Assembly (NCBI GenBank): GCA_965230195.1
Contig: OZ245997.1
Coordinates: 4,340,001-4,404,000, forward strand
Source of the DNA: Putridiphycobacter sp965230195
GTDB lineage: Bacteria; Bacteroidota; Bacteroidia; Flavobacteriales_D; Crocinitomicaceae
Reading direction: 5' to 3'
DNA length: 64,000 nt
Notes under the pieces: model-generated
What the model was told of the DNA's origin: nothing
Seen by the model: only the letters and a program-made list of their open reading frames with translations
Database searches by the model: none
Position numbers and translations under genes: made by a program
Shown here: positions 40,901-47,213 of the stretch, in pieces
Numbering within the stretch: position 1 is the stretch's first letter
Layout of the letters: each line of letters opens with the position of its first letter

Positions 40901-41106
40901 GTTTTGATCCTTATGAGTTCCAGTTGACAATCTACAACAGATGGGGAGAAATTGTATTCTTATCAAACAACCCTGACGTTGGGTGGGATGGTACCTACGG
41001 TGGGTATATTGCAGAAGGTGGTGTTTATATCTGGAAAATATCGTTTACCAACCAGTTTGATGGTGAAAACATGATAGAAACCGGACACGTCACACTATTA
41101 AGGTAA
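34906..41106 (+). CDS. SprB-repeat T9SS type B adhesin with reelin-like N-terminal domain
   Basis: The 2066-residue protein has a signal peptide ending SHTAISQ. Residues ~45-245 resemble a reelin-type subrepeat: DDFNAG...W, a C-rich ICFDFKFMCEYCG segment, a VSLQYSTNGGTVW strand and a final HWGIDNFIIT. About eighteen ~80-residue SprB repeats follow (about 285-1700), each with a CxGxxDGxI start, a YxYSIDNG centre and an exit of the DxNGC type. A PKD domain comes next (about 1800-1930; CYDVTLNVTSADGC). The C-terminal type B sorting domain (VPNAFTPDDGSVNSLF, LTIYNRWGEIVF, EGGVYIWKISF) ends the protein. SprB of F. johnsoniae is the mobile gliding adhesin, but SprB repeats also occur in non-gliders. 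It starts directly after the 140-residue gene. Confidence 0.9.
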   Translation: MMTTVFSIIRNLVICSFLLFVSHTAISQSISVSASNLFLPCGGGSIQLDAVGTTSSTIFGDDFNAGVLTSGWTTGPAAQFNNPCGAALDGSTYLWMGPGTSAPRELVTSNLDVSCGGTICFDFKFMCEYCGDSAPCEGADFYNEGVSLQYSTNGGTVWTDIAYFAPNGNLLTNYPGAGASSPVAFGATNFTTWDNYCFAIPAGAFTATTQFRLFQWGSSGSNYDHWGIDNFIITTIPCSPFYYDWEHLPGFPDAASITANVTTTTTFIAHYTDGTITYTDSVTVDVDNLEIDVVTITPETCYGVNDASISTTMVNGVAPFTYNLSGPVTSSNSTGTFNNLQAGLYVLQISDNSGCNTSYNFTMPSGPSCCVVTATGVNPTCNGFTDGSIQSIPSGGIPAYTYQWYDISNVPLAGQVSQSLSNVGDGTYIVEITDISGCVNRDTVTLAAPTALGGNLQTSQINCYGLCDASVEFTGATGGVPNYSYSLNGGSYQASGLFSNLCQGNYTVTLKDGNNCTTALSSTVTEPTDLFLVDTLINNEICNFGAADGEIYIEGIGGTPGYTYDIGGTINNTGIYTGLTSGTYMAYVTDLAGCTDSLQVVLPLSVGPNPVIDYQQDVLCAGGINGVVVIVVSISTGTPPFLYDLNNTGAAPSNTFNVNAGNHTVDVYDANNCTGSVSFSISQPTVLSYTTTQTDALCNTSCDGTITVNASGATPPYEYSSDGGLSFQTSNVLTNLCPGNINVLVRDANGCLANSVVNIGSPPALSSSHSFVDPTCYNGCDGSITFGLTSGGTGPYTYSIDNGQTYQNSPFFINLCAGIYDLIARDANGCEFLMSGVSLTNPAQITFNDINNVSSNCGFNNGSFEVQAQNGVGAYTYTIDNGVNTQPTGNFTNLFSGLYTVIATDANGCQDSTEEAISDLEIQTALDSTHDVTCYGGTDGGVWVSIVNGLPPINFTLDSIYFQNTGDFDGMMNPSVELAAGTHFVIIHDSGNCSDFYEFVINQPDSITYVLNTTNTSCIDSNNATITFTNVLGGDGGPYSYSIDSGATYQNSNLFTGLAPGVYNTIAMDGNGCTSGMQVTIGTPDSINISLNPNDLLCYGVNSGSLIVVAQGGSGPYSYDIGTANNTTGIFTMLAAGNYNITVTDNNGCVKDTMQVINQPDTITVALTVADNLCFGDCGGQVIAATLGGTPPYLYSGDNGVSQQSSDTITDLCAGIHTIQVEDFNNCTYTVNQVISDPADLQLNLVGVNSICGTNNGSITANEMGGTGPFEYAISTDNGITFSAPSSVNLFSNLAPGYYIVKVIDFNLCETEESIILTGDPLPTIDFIQTTDILCNGDTDGQIIVTSGLGVGVHTYSINSVDYFANDTFMNLAAGNYDVYVQDGNGCIVQSSTVISEPPALVNNPSVTNLTCNGNFTGEISIVPVGGSPNYQYSIDNGTSYQSFGLYSNLAANAYTTIVADNNGCTDTVIVNITEPTPLDTNVSITNVTCFGDCDGAIDLDPSGGTAPLTFQWTGNIAGVNDPVATNVCAGLYDAIITDGNGCILNVQGLQVSEPPLLSITNVLATDDSCYNACGGIIEINSPTATVFEITNNGNSTTNATGIFNALCEGNYDVLVTDAAGCTATSNTTISGPDSLQGMPPSNWTNICFGTDINVTSGFTQGGTPPYNFDWVDSDGFLYPGVSTFPYTANQTDTVTFTYIITDANGCQAGPYSYYITTSDPLTVDAGLNDSICEGETVELTAVASGGQLDDIGNGLDYHYLWNTGPNDTLASVSVSPSATTDYIITVTDFCQDVVTDTVRVVIFEDPTPIIEGDTSACAPYTSNLVNLNHMPGSTCEWIFSNGATSNDCSGANVVFDIPGCYDVTLNVTSADGCQGSSTAQNVVCINPVPVAQFEYEPIKPVVSDGQIEFTNTSENASLFYWDFERFGFSFERDPVLEFDLQEETIFQVCLDATSAFGCEDDTCQFIIIQDDLLFYVPNAFTPDDGSVNSLFTPIFTSGFDPYEFQLTIYNRWGEIVFLSNNPDVGWDGTYGGYIAEGGVYIWKISFTNQFDGENMIETGHVTLLR

Positions 41107-41271
41107 CGGAAAGTAAACGTTTTGGAAAGGGATAACCTTACTGACAACATCAAAGTATACCATAAACAGGCCATGTCGTGTCAAAAGTTACTTAATACAA
41201 TTCAACATAGGTGCTCTAATTAACACCTTTCAATATAAGTTTAGAGTGTTTACAAGAAAGACAAAAACCGA

Positions 41272-43482
41272 TTAAATCCGTACCACAGACTTAACACCTT
41301 CAATTTGCTCAAACTTTGTAATGAGTTTATCCAGGTGTTCAGTATCGTAAACATACAACATGATCTTTCCTTCAAAAATTCCATCATTTGATTCAAAAGA
41401 AATGGATTTCATATTGACATTATGTTCCGAAGAAATAATATTGGTAATCCTGTTCACTATTCCCATATCATCAATACCGGTGATCATTATTCCGGTCAGC
41501 TGCTCTCTTAATTTCTGACTTTGCCATGTGGCCTTTAAAACCCTGTAGGCATAGTTAGACATTAAAGCAGTTGCATTTGGACAATTAACCCGGTGAATTT
41601 TAATGCCGTCAGTTGTAGTAATAAAACCAAATACATCATCTCCCGGAATCGGGCTGCAACATTCGGCCAGTTTATACTCAACATTTTTAAAATCCTCCCC
41701 TATCACAATTGTGTCATTCTTACTGTCAACACAATTAATTATATTTTTAAGTGAGGATGGCTTTAACTTTTTCTTATCAGATTTAGGTAGTACAAAATGT
41801 TTATTGACCACCTCAATAGTACGCAATTTGGATAAATCAATTTTCCCTTTTGCAATTTGGTAATACAATTCAGTAGCACTGTGAATTTGATAAAACTTTT
41901 CAAGGGTACTCACATTCTCACTGTCAAACTTAATATCAAGTTGTTTAAACTTTCGTTGTAAAGTTTCTCTACCATCTCCTGAAATCCTTTTCTCCTCCTC
42001 TTTTAAGGCAGATTTAATCCGTTGTTTTGCCCTGGCCGTAACCACAAATTTTAGCCAGTCTTCTTTAGGCTTTTGTTTTGAAGAAGTAATGATTTCAACC
42101 TGGTCACCACTTTTTAACGCATGACTTAAAGGCATTAATTTTCCATTAACTTTAGCGCCAATGCATCTTAAACCAATATCGGTATGAATATCAAATGCAA
42201 AATCCAGTGTTGTACCATTTTTAGGTAATACTCTCAGATCTCCTTTAGGTGTAAAGACATAAATTTCTTCATTAAATAAATTGAGCTTAAACTCATCTAT
42301 AAATTCAATGGCATTGGCATCAGGACTTTCCAGTAAATCTCTTATTTCACCTAACCATTTATCAAAATTAGAACGTCTTGAATTATTTTCTTTATACTTC
42401 CAGTGTGCCGCATAACCTTTTTCGGCAATTTCATCCATTCTTACCGATCGGATCTGAACCTCTACCCATTTCCCGGAAGGACTCATCACAGTGGTATGCA
42501 ATGATTCATACCCATTGGCTTTGGGAATCGAAATCCAATCTCTCAGCCTGTCAGGATTAGGTTGATAAAAGTCAGTAACTATAGAATAAACCCGCCAACA
42601 CCTCGATTTTTCAAGCTCCAAGGGTGCATCAACAATAATTCTAATCGCAAAAATGTCATAGATTTCATCAAACGTGACATTTTTATTCTTGATCTTCTTA
42701 AAAATGGAAGAAATACTTTTATACCTTGCTTTAATTTTAAAATCCAAGCCGGTTTGCGTCAATTCCCTTTTAATGGGATCAATAAATTGACGAATAAAAT
42801 TGTTTCTGACCTCTTTCGACTTTTCAATTTTTTCCTCAATGGCATGGTATTGTTCAGGATTCTTTACTTTGAAAATCATATCTTCAAATTCATGCTTAAT
42901 TGCATTGAATCCTAACCGGTGCGCTAAAGGTGCATAAAGGTATTCTGTTTCAGAGCATATTTTCAGTTTTTTATCATGCCGCATTGAGTCCAGTGTTCTC
43001 ATATTATGCAGTCTGTCGGCAATTTTAATAAAGGCCACCCTTAAGTCATCTGATATTGTCAGAATTAACTTTCTGAAATTTTCTGCCTGCAATGAAACAT
43101 TATCATCAAATACCTCCGGAATTTTAGTCAGACCATCAATAATTTTTCGAACTTTTAGTCCGAATTTGTCCTCAATATCCTGTAATGTTATATAAGTATC
43201 TTCAACGGTATCATGTAGCAGAGCAGCCACAATACTGGTAGTACCCAACCCCATTTCTTCCGTACAAATTCTGGCTACAGCAATAGGGTGATAAATGTAT
43301 GGTTCCCCTGATTTTCTTCTCACGCCCTTATGGGCTTCCATTGCCATATTAAAGGCTTCCCTGATTATCTTGGTATCTTCTTTAGTAGTCCTGAATTTTT
43401 TACTTGCTCTTAACAATCCCTTATAAGCATTTAAAATATCTAAACGCTCTCTTTCTTCATCAATCTCTGTAATTTGGGTCAT
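41272..43482 (-). CDS. rel: Bifunctional (p)ppGpp synthetase/hydrolase (RelA/SpoT family)
   Basis: The 736-residue protein has all four Rel domains. The HD hydrolase domain keeps its metal ligands (His65; HD at 90-91 and ED at 94-95 in LLHDTVEDT). The synthetase domain carries RDWISIPKANGYESLHT and VEVQIRSVRMDEIAEKGYA. A TGS domain (VFTPKGDLRVLPKNGTTLDF) and a C-terminal ACT domain (about 660-736) follow. Both activities should be intact, so it probably controls the stringent response in the cytosol. It has a good Bacteroidota promoter 29 nt upstream of its ATG. Confidence 0.95.
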   Translation of the reverse strand: MTQITEIDEERERLDILNAYKGLLRASKKFRTTKEDTKIIREAFNMAMEAHKGVRRKSGEPYIYHPIAVARICTEEMGLGTTSIVAALLHDTVEDTYITLQDIEDKFGLKVRKIIDGLTKIPEVFDDNVSLQAENFRKLILTISDDLRVAFIKIADRLHNMRTLDSMRHDKKLKICSETEYLYAPLAHRLGFNAIKHEFEDMIFKVKNPEQYHAIEEKIEKSKEVRNNFIRQFIDPIKRELTQTGLDFKIKARYKSISSIFKKIKNKNVTFDEIYDIFAIRIIVDAPLELEKSRCWRVYSIVTDFYQPNPDRLRDWISIPKANGYESLHTTVMSPSGKWVEVQIRSVRMDEIAEKGYAAHWKYKENNSRRSNFDKWLGEIRDLLESPDANAIEFIDEFKLNLFNEEIYVFTPKGDLRVLPKNGTTLDFAFDIHTDIGLRCIGAKVNGKLMPLSHALKSGDQVEIITSSKQKPKEDWLKFVVTARAKQRIKSALKEEEKRISGDGRETLQRKFKQLDIKFDSENVSTLEKFYQIHSATELYYQIAKGKIDLSKLRTIEVVNKHFVLPKSDKKKLKPSSLKNIINCVDSKNDTIVIGEDFKNVEYKLAECCSPIPGDDVFGFITTTDGIKIHRVNCPNATALMSNYAYRVLKATWQSQKLREQLTGIMITGIDDMGIVNRITNIISSEHNVNMKSISFESNDGIFEGKIMLYVYDTEHLDKLITKFEQIEGVKSVVRI

Positions 43483-43510
43483 ATTTTTTTGTCACCGTAT
43501 TAATCTAAAT

Positions 43511-43541
43511 CAAAATTAGTGGATAATTTATATCCAGACAA
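43511..43541 (-). promoter_or_regulatory. Promoter of rel
   Basis: On the minus strand the -7 element is TAATTTTG (43518-43511) and TTG (43541-43539) lies 20 nt upstream, an ideal Bacteroidota -33/-7 pair. The -33 bases form one edge of the terminator of the preceding minus-strand gene. Confidence 0.65.
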
Positions 43542-43568
43542 AAAAAGGCGTTTGATTTTTCAAACGCC
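43540..43568 (-). terminator. Intrinsic terminator of the 145-residue protein gene
   Basis: GGCGTTTG (43547-43554) and CAAACGCC (43561-43568) form a perfect 8-bp stem around a 6-nt loop. On the minus strand the hairpin is followed by a run of seven T (43546-43540), so it terminates transcription from the gene ending at 43594. Confidence 0.8.
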
Positions 43569-43593
43569 CCTTTGTGAAAACTTGTAATAGAGC

Positions 43594-44031
43594 TTATTTG
43601 AAAAAGCCGGATAATTTGTTCTTAAATGTATCCATCAGGTCACTGTCACCAAATAAATCCATAATTCCTCCTCCTTCTTTATCACCTCCTTTTGCCATAG
43701 CATCAGTTGTTCCTCCCAGAAACTTTGATACTACAACCGATTTAATTGTATCAATCACTGAATCAGATAAACCTAATTTATTTTTCAGGTTAAACGCTAA
43801 ATCACCTTCCATTTTCTTAGCCATTGTATTGGCGTCATCATTATTTTCATTGGTTGAAAAGAGGTTTTTAACAGTATCAATATTACCTCTTGCGTTTTCT
43901 TTATTCACTCTGTACTTAACAGCATCAGCTGCCTGATTGGTCACTTCTTTTTTCTCATTATCCGATAAACCAACTTTTTCTAAAACATCCCCTAAGTCGA
44001 TATTTTTCATTAAATCTTCTAAACCAAACAT
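43594..44031 (-). CDS. Small cytosolic protein of unknown function
   Basis: The 145-residue protein has no signal peptide or membrane segment. It is helical and charged: an N-terminal FGLEDLMKNIDLGDVLEKVG, a glycine-rich spacer (GGTTDAMAKGGDKEGGGI) near residue 105, and a C-terminal amphipathic helix ending LSGFFK. The repeated short-helix and glycine pattern is weakly reminiscent of DUF937/YidB-type proteins, but I cannot assign it. It is monocistronic, with its own strong terminator just downstream. Confidence 0.75.
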   Translation of the reverse strand: MFGLEDLMKNIDLGDVLEKVGLSDNEKKEVTNQAADAVKYRVNKENARGNIDTVKNLFSTNENNDDANTMAKKMEGDLAFNLKNKLGLSDSVIDTIKSVVVSKFLGGTTDAMAKGGDKEGGGIMDLFGDSDLMDTFKNKLSGFFK

Positions 44032-44128
44032 TTATTTATTTTTTATGTTAATATTACTGCTGCTTAATTTAGCAATTTTAATGCCAGCATTAAAATTTTA
44101 GATGGAATTATTTTGACAATATTTTTTC

Positions 44129-44136
44129 TACTTTTG
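44129..44136 (+). promoter_or_regulatory. -7 promoter element upstream of the 732-residue protein
   Basis: TACTTTTG is an exact TAnnTTTG match 26 nt before the ATG at 44163. A TTG at 44113-44115 is too close (13-nt spacer) to be a standard -33 element. Confidence 0.4.
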
Positions 44137-44162
44137 TTTGATCCAACACAAACCTCAATCAA

Positions 44163-46361
44163 ATGCTAAATAAATTGCTTTTATTGCTTCTCTTGCTTCA
44201 AACGAGCATCACCTATTCTCAAGATAGCTGGGAAGAATTTACCGGAAAAGAAAAAGCCTTTTTTTACCAATTAAGCAGAAAAATTGAAAATACTAATCCT
44301 GAGGTTTTTCATCTTTTCGAATTTACTGATTCTATTCCTTATATCAATGATACTTTACCGGATTATCCCTATATCGAAAAACAAATTATAGCTGATTCGT
44401 CACGTTTGATTTTACATACGAGCCAGCTCTCAAGAAAAAATACGGGTATACTTTCGGATATTGCTACTCATTATGCTACCTGGGAGCTTAGTTTGCTGCT
44501 AAACTTTAAAGACTCTCAAAAACCAAAATACCAGTACCTGAAGCCAAAATTTAAGCAATTCGAAACCTATGTTGCTGAAAAAGCACCGCAGGCGGCCATA
44601 AAGCAGTTGAGTAATGGAGAATATGGCATAAACCCTGCCCTTCATTCATATTTTTCTCCCAATTTATCAATCAGTGAGAAAATCGCTGCAGTGAAAAATG
44701 CTAAACTGGGGGCTTCTCAAAAATTTGCGATTATCCGGGCCATTCATCATGGGCAGGAAAAATACATCAAAGTTAGAGTAAAGGAAATCATAAAATTGCT
44801 TACAGGACAGACCCTGAATTCAGAAAACTTTATGCTTGCTGCCGGAAACGGGAGCAACTGGGAAGAACTGGAAAGTGTTTTAAGAACCAAATACAACCGA
44901 ACAGTACCTGATCCTAAATCCTTGTTTAAATATGAACTGGATACCGAAACTGACCCTAAGACCAAAAGGGAAAAAATTGTCACAAAAGATGTTCCAGTAT
45001 TAAAAATGCAAACTCAAAAGGGACTCTCCACAAAATTACATATTGATGTTTGGGCTTACCACCCTAAAAGACAAACCACAATAGTTATTCAAAAAGGGGG
45101 AAATTCTTATATCCTTTATGGCAAAAATGAACACCGATATGTTTCGCCTGATTCAACATTTGAAGAAGGAGTTACCTACAGGAACTTGCTATATGAATTA
45201 GAACACGTTTTAATCGCTGATTTAAAAGAAAAAATTTATGGTAAAAGAGGTTTTGATTATTTAATAGCACTTTATGAAAAGAAAACAGAAGCCACCAGAC
45301 TTCAAATAAAAAAGACAGAGATTAAACTGGATGAAATCAGGTATACACCTGCCGGAGCTCCAAAAATGAAAAAGAAGAAGAAAAAATCAAAAAAATCGAG
45401 TGGTTATTCATATCAGGACACCAAAGATACACCACAAGGTAAGCTAACTAAAAACGCTAAAAAACGAAATATTGAACAAGCCCGACTTGTTGCCTATAAC
45501 GGACAACTTGAATCACAATTACTCATGTTAAAACAATTAAAAATTGAGAAAGAACTGGCTTTCGATCTATTGGCACAATACGAAGGACAACTTGATATGA
45601 TGAAAAAAAATGTGGGTTATAACGTACTGGAATATACCACTGATAAAAAAGGAAATTATTTGTTTAATGATGGTACAACCTTTAATTATAAGACACAAGA
45701 CTTAACCTTTGCTCCGGATTTTGATTCTCATTATTTTGAAGTCATATTGATTAGTTTTGGAGAACATGTACTCGATAAAAAAAGGGAAGAAGTGTTTGTT
45801 CATTTCAATAAGAGTTATAACGACACTAAAGACAAATACACACTTTACAGTGAAAGAAGCACTATCAACAGAACAAAAAAGTACACTATAGCCGATTCAA
45901 TACAGATCCAGGAGTTTTTTAATGCGCTGACTCAAAAGAAAATGAAGACAATTGTCAGGCTCAATTCCCTGGGGATGGCTTCAGGACAATCACCTTATTA
46001 CTATAGTGACTCTACTACCACACCTGTTAAAGAAGAAGAGCAACTTAAGAATAAATTAACCTATACCACAATAATACAGGTAAGCAATAATATTGAACTT
46101 GATTTCATCAATGCTTCAAACCATATTATTCCTAAAATACCAGATACGGCATACGATAAGTTTAAATCGAAATATCCAGGTTTTTCTATGATTGATTATT
46201 ATACATACACTCAAAATGAACTTTATTTTAAATCCTGGAAAAATGAAATGACTTCGTTAGCAGAAATTTGGTTAAAGGACAGTCCGGATCAAAACACTGT
46301 ACTAAAAAAAATAAAAAAGCTCAAACCAGGCAGCCGAAAATTAAAAGGCCAAAAAATTTAA
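44163..46361 (+). CDS. Large secreted protein of unknown function with a poly-lysine stretch
   Basis: The 732-residue protein begins with a leucine-rich signal peptide ending TYSQ. The mature part is mixed alpha/beta and charged. Residues ~100-240 are helical (LSISEKIAAVKNAKLG, FAIIRAIHHGQEKY). Around residue 400 there is a dense basic tract (KMKKKKKKSKK) followed by helical, coiled-coil-prone sequence (QARLVAYNGQLESQLLMLKQ). The remainder is strand-rich. I do not recognise the family, and I see no transmembrane segment or type B sorting domain. It lies 52 nt upstream of tatC, which has its own -7 element. Confidence 0.72.
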   Translation: MLNKLLLLLLLLQTSITYSQDSWEEFTGKEKAFFYQLSRKIENTNPEVFHLFEFTDSIPYINDTLPDYPYIEKQIIADSSRLILHTSQLSRKNTGILSDIATHYATWELSLLLNFKDSQKPKYQYLKPKFKQFETYVAEKAPQAAIKQLSNGEYGINPALHSYFSPNLSISEKIAAVKNAKLGASQKFAIIRAIHHGQEKYIKVRVKEIIKLLTGQTLNSENFMLAAGNGSNWEELESVLRTKYNRTVPDPKSLFKYELDTETDPKTKREKIVTKDVPVLKMQTQKGLSTKLHIDVWAYHPKRQTTIVIQKGGNSYILYGKNEHRYVSPDSTFEEGVTYRNLLYELEHVLIADLKEKIYGKRGFDYLIALYEKKTEATRLQIKKTEIKLDEIRYTPAGAPKMKKKKKKSKKSSGYSYQDTKDTPQGKLTKNAKKRNIEQARLVAYNGQLESQLLMLKQLKIEKELAFDLLAQYEGQLDMMKKNVGYNVLEYTTDKKGNYLFNDGTTFNYKTQDLTFAPDFDSHYFEVILISFGEHVLDKKREEVFVHFNKSYNDTKDKYTLYSERSTINRTKKYTIADSIQIQEFFNALTQKKMKTIVRLNSLGMASGQSPYYYSDSTTTPVKEEEQLKNKLTYTTIIQVSNNIELDFINASNHIIPKIPDTAYDKFKSKYPGFSMIDYYTYTQNELYFKSWKNEMTSLAEIWLKDSPDQNTVLKKIKKLKPGSRKLKGQKI

Positions 46362-46394
46362 ATTTATCAGTTCACTTATTGCTGTAGAATTTAG

Positions 46395-46402
46395 TAATTT
46401 TG
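46395..46402 (+). promoter_or_regulatory. -7 promoter element for tatC
   Basis: TAATTTTG is an exact TAnnTTTG match ending 11 nt before the tatC ATG, implying a very short leader. A TTG at 46379-46381 has a 13-nt spacer, shorter than usual. Confidence 0.45.
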
Positions 46403-46413
46403 TCCGCACATAA

Positions 46414-47208
46414 ATGGAAGACGAAAAAGAAAACATGTCCTTTTTAGGGCACCTCGAAGAATTAAGATGGCGATTAGTTAAAGCAGTGATTGCTGTACTT
46501 GTTGTAGGTACGTTGGTCTTTATTTTCAGAGAAACAATTATCAATACCATTTTCCTGCGTTTAAAGGATGCTAACTTTCCTACTTTCAGATTTGCATGCA
46601 ATACATTTGGTATTTGCTTTGAAGACGTTAAAATTGATTTTCAGAACACTGCCCTGGCCGGTCAATTCGGAACATCTATCAAAATGGGATTTGTTGGTGG
46701 TATAATCGGAGCATTTCCATTCGTTTTTTACCAGTTATGGGGATTTGTAAAACCGGGTTTAAAACCTAATGAAATTAAATCTTTCAGAGGGATCACCTGG
46801 TTTGTTACGGCACTGTTTTTTGTTGGTATCCTTTTCGGTTATTTTGTTATTGCTCCTTTAACTGTTAATTTCTTAGGTAATTTCGAAATAGCAGGTGGAG
46901 TTAAAAACGACCTTATCATCAGTGATTATATTTCAACCATTGTTTCAACCATTATTTTAACGGGTGTTATTTTTCTCTTGCCCGTATTTATACAAATCTT
47001 TTCTAAGATTGGAATTATTACTTCGGCATTTTTAAAAAAATACAGAAAACATTCAATTGTTGTGGTATTGATATTAGCCGCAATCATTACTCCTCCTGAT
47101 ATTTTCACACAAATTATTGTCACCATCCCAATCATGATTCTGTATGAATTTGGGATTATTATTGCTAAACGAATCGAGAAAAAAAAGCGGATTGAAGAAC
47201 TAAAATAA
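46414..47208 (+). CDS. tatC: Twin-arginine translocase subunit TatC
   Basis: The 264-residue inner-membrane protein has the TatC signature MSFLGHLEELRWRL at its N-terminus (the conserved Glu region that binds twin-arginine signals) and about six membrane segments, with FPFVFYQLWGFVKPGLKPNE between the second and third and a conserved late ITPPDIFTQIIVTIPIMILY. The central periplasmic loop (NFPTFRFACNTFGICFEDVK) is longer than in E. coli, as is common in Bacteroidota. tatA/B is not in the window. The DUF5686-like gene starts 5 nt downstream, so they are probably cotranscribed. Confidence 0.94.
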   Translation: MEDEKENMSFLGHLEELRWRLVKAVIAVLVVGTLVFIFRETIINTIFLRLKDANFPTFRFACNTFGICFEDVKIDFQNTALAGQFGTSIKMGFVGGIIGAFPFVFYQLWGFVKPGLKPNEIKSFRGITWFVTALFFVGILFGYFVIAPLTVNFLGNFEIAGGVKNDLIISDYISTIVSTIILTGVIFLLPVFIQIFSKIGIITSAFLKKYRKHSIVVVLILAAIITPPDIFTQIIVTIPIMILYEFGIIIAKRIEKKKRIEELK

Positions 47209-47213
47209 GTAGT

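Noticed and set aside
41206..41232. GGTG...CACC inverted repeat after the SprB-like gene
   Set aside because: Only 4-5 bp stem with a 10-nt loop and no T tract; not convincing as a terminator.
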